25,032 nucleotides of DNA from an uncultured Porphyromonadaceae bacterium (GTDB lineage Bacteria > Bacteroidota > Bacteroidia > Bacteroidales > Muribaculaceae): contig CAJKRG010000051.1 of NCBI GenBank assembly GCA_905202215.1, positions 1 through 25,032 of the forward strand, written 5' to 3'. Shown here one piece after another: positions 15,734 through 22,435 of this stretch (positions are counted from its first letter, which is position 1; every line of letters begins with the position of its first letter). The position numbers and the translations under genes were made by a program. Below the pieces are notes generated by a model. The model saw only the letters and a program-made list of their open reading frames with translations. It did not search any database and was not told the origin of the DNA.

Positions 15734-16764
15734 ATTTCGGTTGAGGAGGTGTAGCGGGCGCAGGCTTTGTGTAGACTCAGAGCTATTTTCTCGCGAAATT
15801 CAGGAGGCGCAATAACCTCGGCATGGCCTCCGTAGCCGAGAATGAGACGTTCAAGTTCGTTATTTATTACAACTTTAAGCGATACCTGAATGGCACCATT
15901 GCGGAAGCGCTGTTCGACTTTCTGCGATTTATGGAAAGGTTTTGATTCGACATATGGAGCCTGTTGACGATCGATCTTTATGACTACCCGACGTGCTTTG
16001 TCGCAGAGCTGGCGAGTGACACCGATTGTATCATCGAAGAAATGTATAGGGTCGAAATTCTCGCATTTCCTGAAGGGATGTCCGCGGTCTATCTCCACAG
16101 CATGAATGCGGTCGAGCGCGAATATGCTTACGTGAGGTGTAGTGTCGGAGGTTTTCTCGCAAATAAGGAACCAACGATTGCGATATTCTTTAAGGAGATA
16201 GGGATATACGGATATTCTTTCCGGTGCGAGCGCGCGGAAAGACCGGTATTCGATTATGATTGTCTGCTGTTTGCGGACAGCCTCATATACCGCACCGATG
16301 AAGCGGGTGCCGAGATAGTCGGGCACGTGCTCCATGTCCATTGCCGGAGCCGAAGAACCGGTGTGACGCGATATCTGCTCGTTCAGCTTGCTGATAATGT
16401 CGATAGACGAGGCGAGTTGCGGAAAGCCCTGTAGCTGTCGGAGAATATCGAGGGCAGAATTAAGAGCGTCCAGGCCTTCTTCGTTGAGAGGCAGATGGGT
16501 GATGCTGAAATCCGGATCGTCGTACTCATAGTATTTGTTGTCGCGCACGACGATAGGGGCGTTGTAACCCAGGCGGTCACTACGCATCAGGGCGAGGTCA
16601 TTCTGAAATGTACGTCGGCTTACGGGAGTACTACGGCCTTCATATTCGGCCAAAGCCTCGGTGCATGCCTCAATCAGATCGTTGATTGTCCACCGACGGT
16701 AGCGGTTCTGCAGGCAGCGGTCGATCGTGGAAATGCGTATCAGAGTGGCACGGTTGAGAGGCAT
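15730..16764 (-). CDS. WYL-domain transcriptional regulator
   Basis: 344 residues. The N-terminal winged helix-turn-helix (about 1-75: LIRISTIDRCLQNRYRRWTINDLIEAC, VSRRTFQNDLALMRSD) is of the DeoR/YafY type. The WYL domain follows at about 160-240, with IIIEYRSFRALAPERISVYPYLLKEYRNRWFLICEK, and a WCX-type C-terminal domain at about 245-330. WYL proteins sense ligands, often nucleic acid or nucleotides, and regulate defence and DNA or RNA repair genes. The gene diverges from rtcB across 83 nt containing a perfect palindrome, which suggests it controls rtcB-prfH and itself. It is the first gene of a two-gene operon with the AraC regulator. Confidence 0.93.
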   Translation of the reverse strand: MPLNRATLIRISTIDRCLQNRYRRWTINDLIEACTEALAEYEGRSTPVSRRTFQNDLALMRSDRLGYNAPIVVRDNKYYEYDDPDFSITHLPLNEEGLDALNSALDILRQLQGFPQLASSIDIISKLNEQISRHTGSSAPAMDMEHVPDYLGTRFIGAVYEAVRKQQTIIIEYRSFRALAPERISVYPYLLKEYRNRWFLICEKTSDTTPHVSIFALDRIHAVEIDRGHPFRKCENFDPIHFFDDTIGVTRQLCDKARRVVIKIDRQQAPYVESKPFHKSQKVEQRFRNGAIQVSLKVVINNELERLILGYGGHAEVIAPPEFREKIALSLHKACARYTSSTEI

Positions 16765-16780
16765 GATGAAAAATTTTTTG

Positions 16781-16812
16781 CAAATCTAATAATTTTTCCG
16801 ACGGTGCGCAAA
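16781..16812 (-). promoter_or_regulatory. Promoter of the WYL-AraC operon
   Basis: On the minus strand, TTTG (16812-16809) is followed after exactly 20 nt by TAGATTTG (16788-16781), a complete Bacteroidetes -33/-7 match. The -33 element lies inside the palindrome at 16804-16824, so a protein bound there would block this promoter. The WYL ATG is 17 nt after the -7 box. Confidence 0.8.
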
Positions 16813-16824
16813 ACAGTTGCGCAC
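16804..16824. promoter_or_regulatory. Perfect palindrome, probable operator between the WYL and rtcB genes
   Basis: GTGCGCAA (16804-16811) and TTGCGCAC (16817-16824) are exact inverted copies separated by 5 nt. The palindrome covers the -33 element of the WYL promoter and the -33 zone of the rtcB promoter (-7 at 16833). It is GC-rich within an AT-rich gap. Its shape fits a dimeric regulator site, most likely the WYL protein; that assignment is an inference. Confidence 0.7.
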
Positions 16825-16832
16825 GACCTTTC

Positions 16833-16840
16833 TTACTTTG
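16833..16840 (+). promoter_or_regulatory. -7 box of the rtcB-prfH operon
   Basis: TTACTTTG matches TAnnTTTG at 7 of 8 positions and stands 7 nt before the first rtcB ATG. No TTTG is present 20 nt upstream; that place is occupied by the palindrome, which fits an activator-dependent promoter. The leader would be almost absent. Confidence 0.6.
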
Positions 16841-16847
16841 CAAAAAA

Positions 16848-18059
16848 ATGGAAACTATGATTATAGAAGGCAAGACAACAAACGCGAAGATATTCACGGA
16901 CAACATAGATGAAGCTGCTCTGAAATGGGTGACGGAGCTATGCGATAATCCGGCAATGGCAGGTGTGCCGGTCGTGCAGATGCCAGATGTGCATGCCGGC
17001 AGTTCGTGCAATGTAGGCACGGCCTACCCTTTGGGAAAATATGTATGCCCGGCTCATGTAGGTGTGGACATCGGGTGCACAATTTCTATGCATAGGCTTT
17101 CAAAAGGGGTGAATCCGGCTGATTTCGAACTTCTTGATCACAGGATTCGAGAAGTTATCCCTATGGGAACAGACATATGTATCAGAAACTCGATCAATGA
17201 AAAGGAACTTTTCCGTTTTCTTGATTCCCAGTATCGCAAAGCCCGTTCGGCCGCACCCGATCTGATAAATGAAGCACCTCGCATAGATGCACGGCATATA
17301 TCCGACTTTTGCCGTCGTATCAGAATGCAGGAGGGAATTTTTTACAGGAGCCTCGGTACTTTGGGCGGGGGCAATCATTTCATAGAGTATGGCGAAGACG
17401 ATGTGTCGGGCGAGGGCTGGGTGACGATTCATTGCGGTTCGCGAAATACGGGTGTCAAGGTGGCTGAGTATTGGAATAATGTGTCTCTGAAACCGGGACG
17501 AGTCGTATATCCGGGCTACCTTTCGGGTGAAGCGCTGAAAGGATATCTGTCGGACATGACGATAGCGCAGGCATATGCGGTTTTCAATCATATCACAATC
17601 CGTGACCGGATATTCGCTATTCTCGGAAAACTTCGCAAAGCCAAATGTACGGAGTCGATATTTACCACTCACAATTATATTTCGCTGAGCGATAGTGTGC
17701 CAATGATGCGCAAAGGTGCGATCGATGCTTCGGACGGCCGTAAAATTGCCATTCCGTTCAATATGCGCGACGGGATTGCGATCTGCATCGGCAAGGGCAA
17801 CCGGGAATGGATGAATACGGCTCCTCATGGAGCAGGCCGGAGCATGAGCCGTACACAAGCACGGAAACAGATTCAGATTTCGGATTTTGAAGAAGCGATG
17901 AAAGGGATTTTTTCGACTTCTGTAGGACAGTCGACTCTCGATGAATCGCCGATGGCTTACAAATCAACTACTGAAATACTCTCTCTTATTGAACCTACAG
18001 CTCATGTTGTGGCTATGGTGAGACCAAAACTCAATTTAAGATGTCGTACAAACATATGA
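16848..18059 (+). CDS. rtcB: RtcB-type RNA ligase
   Basis: 403 residues from ATG 16848. The ATG at 16857 (protein beginning MIIEGK) is equally plausible and aligns better with the usual N terminus. RtcB joins RNA 2',3'-cyclic phosphate or 3'-phosphate ends to 5'-OH ends using GTP and Mn2+. Metal and catalytic residues are visible: D47 and H49 (MPDVHAG), D74 and C77 (VGVDIGC), H177 (GGGNHFIE), H195 (IHCGSRNTG), H275 (THNY), and the guanylylated H327 in TAPHGAGRSMSR. Its partner prfH follows after 19 nt. This pairing points to repair of cleaved ribosomal RNA. The gene diverges from the WYL-AraC operon. Confidence 0.95.
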   Translation: METMIIEGKTTNAKIFTDNIDEAALKWVTELCDNPAMAGVPVVQMPDVHAGSSCNVGTAYPLGKYVCPAHVGVDIGCTISMHRLSKGVNPADFELLDHRIREVIPMGTDICIRNSINEKELFRFLDSQYRKARSAAPDLINEAPRIDARHISDFCRRIRMQEGIFYRSLGTLGGGNHFIEYGEDDVSGEGWVTIHCGSRNTGVKVAEYWNNVSLKPGRVVYPGYLSGEALKGYLSDMTIAQAYAVFNHITIRDRIFAILGKLRKAKCTESIFTTHNYISLSDSVPMMRKGAIDASDGRKIAIPFNMRDGIAICIGKGNREWMNTAPHGAGRSMSRTQARKQIQISDFEEAMKGIFSTSVGQSTLDESPMAYKSTTEILSLIEPTAHVVAMVRPKLNLRCRTNI

Positions 18060-18078
18060 CCCTTAAGGATAAAGGAAA

Positions 18079-18684
18079 ATGAAAAAATATGTACAGATAA
18101 CCGCCGGGCGCGGACCGGTGGAGTGTGCCCGGGCGGTTGCACTTGTCGCGCGAGAACTCCTCAAGGTATTTCCTGCCTTAGAGTTTGCCGATTGTGAGCC
18201 TTATGACGGTGTCGAAGGATGTTATATGTCGATGACATTCGTTACGGAGGAGTCCCTCATGCCTGATATTGCCCGTGAATGGCAGGGTACAATACAATGG
18301 CGATCGACCCGAAATCCATTTCGTCCGGTTCATAAAAGAAGCAACTGGTTTGTGGGTGTCAAATTTTTTGACGAGATCGCACTGCCGGAAATAAGAGACA
18401 CCGACATTGTATATGAGACTTGTCGGTCGGGAGGAAATGGTGGTCAGAATGTCAATAAGGTGGAGACAGCGGTAAGGGCTATTCATATACCGACTGGTGT
18501 GTCGGTGAAATGTTCCGATCGGCGTTCACAGATTCAGAACAAAGTGCTTGCCCGGGAACGTCTACTCATTAAACTACATACATATAACGATGAAACTCTG
18601 GCTGCTGCCAAAAATGCCAGATGGAGCAATCACGATATGCTTGAGCGCGGCAATCCGGTCAAAAAATTCATTGGGCCGCTATGA
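18079..18684 (+). CDS. prfH: Release-factor-like protein PrfH
   Basis: 201 residues, the usual PrfH length and much shorter than RF1/RF2. The peptidyl-hydrolysis motif is present as GGNGGQNVNKVETAVRAIH (GGQ at 121-123), followed by the basic SVKCSDRRSQIQNKVLARERL typical of class I release factors. The codon-recognition PxT/SPF domain is missing; a PrfH-specific N-terminal domain (1-100) takes its place. Published work on related RtcB-PrfH pairs shows that PrfH frees the nascent chain from ribosomes cut in the decoding centre, after which RtcB re-ligates the 16S rRNA. A purine-rich AAAGGAAA just before the ATG may help initiation. It forms an operon with rtcB. Confidence 0.93.
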   Translation: MKKYVQITAGRGPVECARAVALVARELLKVFPALEFADCEPYDGVEGCYMSMTFVTEESLMPDIAREWQGTIQWRSTRNPFRPVHKRSNWFVGVKFFDEIALPEIRDTDIVYETCRSGGNGGQNVNKVETAVRAIHIPTGVSVKCSDRRSQIQNKVLARERLLIKLHTYNDETLAAAKNARWSNHDMLERGNPVKKFIGPL

Positions 18685-18760
18685 ACGGGTTCTGACTACG
18701 TATATTGCAGCCATTAAAAATGGGTTGTCATATACTGTTTATGGGGGAGAGCTTTGGTTT

Positions 18761-18814
18761 TTGATGGTCATCCAAATCTCTTAAATAGAGACACCTATCC
18801 ATATGCAAAGGTAT
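18761..18814 (+). repeat. Direct repeat copy 1 in the T6SS leader
   Basis: About 54 bp that recur at 18948-19002. The first 21 bases (TTGATGGTCATCC and on through TCTCT) match copy 2 at 20 of 21 positions. The next 5 bases are TAAAT here and ATTTA in copy 2. AGAGA and a looser match (ATCC, AAAG, TAT) follow. The two copies are 187 bp apart. Confidence 0.8.
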
Positions 18815-18837
18815 AAATAAATTCTGAAAAAAACAGA
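18806..18837 (-). promoter_or_regulatory. Leftward promoter inside the putative invertible segment
   Basis: On the minus strand, TCTG (18837-18834; consensus TTTG) is followed after exactly 20 nt by TACCTTTG (18813-18806), a complete TAnnTTTG match. It faces the end of prfH, where no minus-strand gene exists to be transcribed. I found no comparable plus-strand promoter in 18685-19010. Confidence 0.6.
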
Positions 18838-18858
18838 CCCTTCAGGATCGCTTTTTTC
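18826..18858. terminator. Weak bidirectional terminator-like hairpin in the leader
   Basis: GAAAAAA (18826-18832) and TTTTTTC (18852-18858) enclose a small imperfect stem around GACCCTTCAGGATC. Both strands end in a U-run. It could stop read-through from prfH into the T6SS operon and insulate the enclosed promoter. The stem is weak. Confidence 0.35.
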
Positions 18859-18947
18859 AAAATCAGCATTAATTCAGTTGTATCCATAGGCGTATTGTTT
18901 AGCAAATCAAGAGTGCCATTCGATATATTTCATTGTTTTGCAATGAA

Positions 18948-19002
18948 TTGATGGCCATCCAAATCTCTATTTAAGAGATACTTTATCCAAAAGCTAAAGT
19001 AT
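18948..19002 (+). repeat. Direct repeat copy 2 in the T6SS leader
   Basis: Second copy of the 54-bp repeat, ending 8 nt before the GTG start at 19011. Its 5-bp centre ATTTA is the reverse complement of the TAAAT centre of copy 1, while the flanking arms keep the same orientation. Confidence 0.8.
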
Positions 19003-19010
19003 TCATTCCC

Positions 19011-19622
19011 GTGAGTGCCGAAATCATTATCACCAGTGTACCGACAGTGCCTTCCGGCGTTGGCAGCGCCGTAGGCGTGGAAAAAGGTCGATGGTTTGTT
19101 GCCATTGTGAAGCATAATACGGAAAAAGCATCCGGTGAAAAACTGGCAAAACTGGGATATGAGAGCTATGTGCCCATACAGGAAGAAATGCGAGTGTGGA
19201 AGAACGGACGAAAAGCGAAAGTTGAAAGGGTCGTTATTCCGTCTGTCGTTTTTGTCCGATGCACAGAAGAGGTAAGGAAAGAGGTTGTCAATCTTCCGTT
19301 TATATCGCGTTTTATGACGAACAAGGCCGGGAATCTCACTCAATTAGGGCATAGGCCTCTTGCGACTATACCGGACAGCCAGATAGATAAGCTGCGTTTC
19401 ATGCTGGGACACTCGGAAGTTCCTGTTGTTTTCTCTCCGGCCCCATATAAGAAAGGTGATTTAGTCAGAGTGATCAGAGGAGGCTTGCTCGGGCTTGTCG
19501 GAGAAGTCCAAAGGATAGATGACCGGCATAGCGAGATAATAGTCAGTCTTGATTTTCTTGGCAACGCGCGTCTGGCAATCGAGACCATAAATGTTGAGCC
19601 TATTATAGTGAGACCTGAATAG
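19011..19622 (+). CDS. UpxY-like NusG paralogue (transcription antiterminator)
   Basis: 203 residues from GTG 19011. A GTG at 19077 (protein beginning MEKGRWFVAIVKHN) would remove a 22-residue N terminus that looks unstructured. The NGN domain runs about 25-120 (GRWFVAIVKHNTEKASGEKLAKLGYESYVPIQEE, VIPSVVFVRCTEEV). A KOW domain is at about 145-190 (YKKGDLVRVIRGGLLGLVGEVQRIDDRHSEIIVSLDFLG). This is the layout of specialised NusG proteins such as UpxY, RfaH and LoaP, which load on RNA polymerase in the leader of one operon and let it read past terminators. It is the first gene of the T6SS operon, with tssH 26 nt on, as UpxY is first in Bacteroides capsule operons. Confidence 0.85.
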   Translation: MSAEIIITSVPTVPSGVGSAVGVEKGRWFVAIVKHNTEKASGEKLAKLGYESYVPIQEEMRVWKNGRKAKVERVVIPSVVFVRCTEEVRKEVVNLPFISRFMTNKAGNLTQLGHRPLATIPDSQIDKLRFMLGHSEVPVVFSPAPYKKGDLVRVIRGGLLGLVGEVQRIDDRHSEIIVSLDFLGNARLAIETINVEPIIVRPE

Positions 19623-19648
19623 GATAAATCGGATTATAATACCATACC

Positions 19649-21889
19649 ATGGATAAATATATAGAACAACTTTCGTTACTCCCGAATGACTTTCTACATA
19701 TAGTAAAGTCATATGCGGTCGATAATGGTTCGCCAAAGGTCGAGCCGGCTCATTTGTTGCGGGCTCTTCTGCACAAGAATATGAATCTCGTCGATTTCAT
19801 AGAAAATACTCTTGATTCCGATTACTACTATCTTCTTGACTGGGCTGACGTTAGAATGGGCCAGACTCCGAAGTCTGCATATCCGATGCGTGATATATTG
19901 TTGTCGGAAGAGTCCAGAAGTGTTGTCAGAGAAGCTTTGCAAATAAGTAAAGGTCTGGGAAATGAGGAAATCGATGTAAAGACACTGCTTGCGGCCGTTG
20001 TATCGCCCGGAGTAGGATTCTCTGCCGATCAGCTCAAGACATTACCGTTATCCCACAACGGAATTCTAAACTGTCTGTCCGGAAATTCGCTATCGGGAAT
20101 CTCTGAGCCCAAAGTAAAAGACGGTATCGGAGCGATTATTGTAGACGATAATTCCAACGGTTATTTCATTCCGTTGCTTTCGGAGAATACAGCTTACAAT
20201 ATAATAGGGCTTGACGACAAAGTCCGTAATATGATAGAGACCTTATCCAGAAAGGATAAGGCCAATGTCATTATCATAGGAGAGACCGGAGTCGGCAAGA
20301 CAAGTCTGATCCATGCTTTAGTACATCGGATAAAGGAGGGCAGTCTTCCGGCATCGTTGAAAGACTTATATCCTGTCGAACTCGATCTGATAACTTTGTC
20401 TCAGGGAGTGTCCTACAAGGGCGAGGCGGAAGACCGTTTCAAGAAGGTCTGTGATGAGATTAGGAAACACCGTCAGCCTCTTCTTGTCATAGAGAATTTC
20501 CATCGTATCATGGACAAGCAATCGATACTTAACGGATTGCTGCCGGCGTTAAAGCGTCTTTTGTCGAAAAACCAGTTGCAGGTAGTTCTGACGTCATCGA
20601 TCGACGGTTTTACAAAAGATATCGAAAAAGACAAGGAGCTGACATCATATTGTGAAAAAATAAGCGTCGAGGAACCATCCGAGGAAGTCGCTGTCGAGAT
20701 TCTCAACAGTAAGGCACCGGTATACAGCGAATTTCACAATATCTCCCTATCGGATAACGCTACAGATGACATAGTGCGATACGCCAAGAGGTATATGACG
20801 GAAAAATGTCTTCCTTCGTCTGCGATTGATCTGCTTGACAGAGCCATGGCTTCGATAAAGATCAAATCGGAACTGAATGGCGAGACCGGTACTGCCGTTC
20901 TGGATAAGGAATATATAAAAGATGTCGTGGCGTCAATCACCGGACTGCCGATCGGCAATATTCAGTCGGAAGAGCGAGAAAAACTTTCGAATGCCGAAGA
21001 GATCCTTCACAGGAGGGTTGTCGGTCAGAATCATGCTGTCAAAAGTATTCTGGATGCTATATATGAATCGCGTTCGGGCCTGAACAAGAAGGGCCAGCCG
21101 ATAGGTTCGTTCTTCTTTCTCGGGCCGACGGGTACAGGTAAGACAGAGCTTGCCAAATCACTGGCTGAATTTCTCTTCAATGACGAGGCTTCCATCTTGC
21201 GTTTCGACATGTCGGAATATAAAGAGGAGCATTCGGTGGCGTTGCTTTACGGCGCTCCTCCGGGATATGTCGGCTATGAAGAGGGTGGTCTGCTTGTGAA
21301 TCAGATCCGTCAGCATCCTTATTCGGTAGTGTTGTTTGACGAAATCGAAAAGGCTCACAGATCAGTATTCGACCTGTTCCTTCAGATTCTTGATGAAGGC
21401 AAACTGCATGACAGACTCGGCCGTGTCGGGGATTTCTCCAACGCTCTCATAATCTTTACTTCGAATATCGGAAGCGATTATATCTTCAATGCGTTTGAAA
21501 ACAATCATATTCCGACTCATGATGAAATGCTTGAAGTTATGCAGGGGAAATTCCGGCCTGAATTCCTTGCGCGTCTTACGGAAATACTGCCGTTCTCACC
21601 CATTACGGAGGAAATGATATACAAGATTTTCGATATCCATATCAAGAATCTCGTCAAATCGCTAAACAGTCAGGATATAACCCTCAGAATCGATGACTCG
21701 GCCAAGCAATATATAACGAAGGTCGGCTTCAACACCCATTACGGAGCGCGACCGGTTCTGGGAATCATACGAAAAGAGATCAGACGACCTCTGTCAAAGA
21801 TGATAATCGCCGGAGATATTGAATCGGGCGATACTGTCGTCATGAAACATGATCCGGAAAAGAATGAAATGGTCTGGGAGATTGATTGA
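19649..21889 (+). CDS. tssH: T6SS AAA+ ATPase TssH (ClpV)
   Basis: 746 residues. TssH takes apart contracted TssB/TssC sheath for reuse. Order: Clp N-domain (about 1-150), NBD1 with Walker A GETGVGKTS (211-219) and pore loop GVSYKGEAEDRF (253-264), then NBD2 with Walker A GPTGTGKTE (492-500), pore loop GAPPGYVGYEEGG and Walker B VVLFDEIEKAH (560-570), and sensor 2 GARPV near the end. The NBD1 Walker B reads LLVIENFH (278-285), where ClpB has IDELH, so the catalytic Glu is Asn. The long coiled-coil middle domain between the two ATPase modules is almost absent (about 25 residues). The assignment to T6SS rests on the tssB, tssC and tssD genes that follow. Confidence 0.9.
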   Translation: MDKYIEQLSLLPNDFLHIVKSYAVDNGSPKVEPAHLLRALLHKNMNLVDFIENTLDSDYYYLLDWADVRMGQTPKSAYPMRDILLSEESRSVVREALQISKGLGNEEIDVKTLLAAVVSPGVGFSADQLKTLPLSHNGILNCLSGNSLSGISEPKVKDGIGAIIVDDNSNGYFIPLLSENTAYNIIGLDDKVRNMIETLSRKDKANVIIIGETGVGKTSLIHALVHRIKEGSLPASLKDLYPVELDLITLSQGVSYKGEAEDRFKKVCDEIRKHRQPLLVIENFHRIMDKQSILNGLLPALKRLLSKNQLQVVLTSSIDGFTKDIEKDKELTSYCEKISVEEPSEEVAVEILNSKAPVYSEFHNISLSDNATDDIVRYAKRYMTEKCLPSSAIDLLDRAMASIKIKSELNGETGTAVLDKEYIKDVVASITGLPIGNIQSEEREKLSNAEEILHRRVVGQNHAVKSILDAIYESRSGLNKKGQPIGSFFFLGPTGTGKTELAKSLAEFLFNDEASILRFDMSEYKEEHSVALLYGAPPGYVGYEEGGLLVNQIRQHPYSVVLFDEIEKAHRSVFDLFLQILDEGKLHDRLGRVGDFSNALIIFTSNIGSDYIFNAFENNHIPTHDEMLEVMQGKFRPEFLARLTEILPFSPITEEMIYKIFDIHIKNLVKSLNSQDITLRIDDSAKQYITKVGFNTHYGARPVLGIIRKEIRRPLSKMIIAGDIESGDTVVMKHDPEKNEMVWEID

Positions 21890-21968
21890 TCGTTTATTCA
21901 AACGAAAGACTGTCGATAAGCCAGCGATCGGGCAAGAACACAACTCAATACCAAATAATACAAAACTC

Positions 21969-22424
21969 ATGGCAAAGAAAACTGTTATCACCAAAGTGCT
22001 CGATGCAAATGCGCAGGATGGTGTTATAGAGTTTCCTCAGAACCGGACACTCTATGTCGATCAGTTTACCGATAATGCGCCAAATACCGATGAGGAACGT
22101 GAAGGTTTCAAGCCTAAGAACCTCAACGAAGTATTTGAGCATTATCAGCCCTCAAAAGAGGGAGTCGCTCTTGAAACCGAAGAGGGCGGCTCTGTATATG
22201 AGGATTTCGAATTCCGTCAGATCAAGGATTTCGAAGATGACAGACTGATTGAACAAAGCGAACTGCTTTCGGAGAAAAAAGCTAAGATCGATGCGTATAA
22301 TGCGATCGTACGCCAGCTCCAGAAGAACAAACCGCTACGCAATGCTCTGAAAGATGCCGAATCGAGGGCAAGTCTATTAAATGTTTTAAAATCTCTCAAG
22401 GCGGAGATCGATGAAGCTGAATAA
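21969..22424 (+). CDS. tssB: T6SS contractile sheath small subunit TssB
   Basis: 151 residues from ATG 21969; a longer open frame begins inside tssH but lacks homology-like sequence before MAKKTVITKVL. TssB (VipA) pairs with TssC to build the contractile sheath. The typical small-subunit pattern is visible: PKNLNEVFEHYQPSKEG in the middle and a helical C-terminal half (LIEQSELLSEKKAKIDAYNAIVRQLQKNKPLRNALKDAESRASLLNVLKSLKAEI). It is the divergent Bacteroidetes version. It lies 79 nt after tssH and 11 nt before tssC. Confidence 0.85.
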   Translation: MAKKTVITKVLDANAQDGVIEFPQNRTLYVDQFTDNAPNTDEEREGFKPKNLNEVFEHYQPSKEGVALETEEGGSVYEDFEFRQIKDFEDDRLIEQSELLSEKKAKIDAYNAIVRQLQKNKPLRNALKDAESRASLLNVLKSLKAEIDEAE

Positions 22425-22435
22425 ACCCTTAAGAC

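Larger units (their letters stand above)
18776..18979. repeat. Putative invertible promoter segment bounded by 16-bp inverted repeats
   Basis: ATCTCTTAAATAGAGA at 18776-18791 is found as its exact reverse complement at 18964-18979, enclosing 172 bp. Inside lies a -7 box, TACCTTTG, on the minus strand (18813-18806), which as sequenced points left, away from the secretion operon. Inverting the segment would move that box to 18942-18949 on the plus strand, about 60 nt before the GTG of the NusG paralogue at 19011. Repeat length, spacing, enclosed promoter and the downstream UpxY-like gene match the design of Bacteroides capsule invertible promoters. No reads are available to prove inversion, and no recombinase gene lies in the window. 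Confidence 0.6.

Noticed and set aside
18933..18940. TTGTTTTG as a rightward T6SS promoter
   Set aside because: It matches TAnnTTTG with one mismatch, but no -33 element lies at 19-21 nt upstream. It is much poorer than the leftward box at 18806-18813.
19649..21889. General stress chaperone ClpB or ClpC instead of TssH
   Set aside because: It lacks the ClpB middle domain, has a degenerate first Walker B, and stands directly before tssB, tssC and tssD; the T6SS role fits better.
21849..21968. Longer N terminus for tssB starting inside tssH
   Set aside because: The extra 40 residues overlap the end of tssH and look like random basic sequence. ATG 21969 gives the typical MAKK start of TssB proteins.
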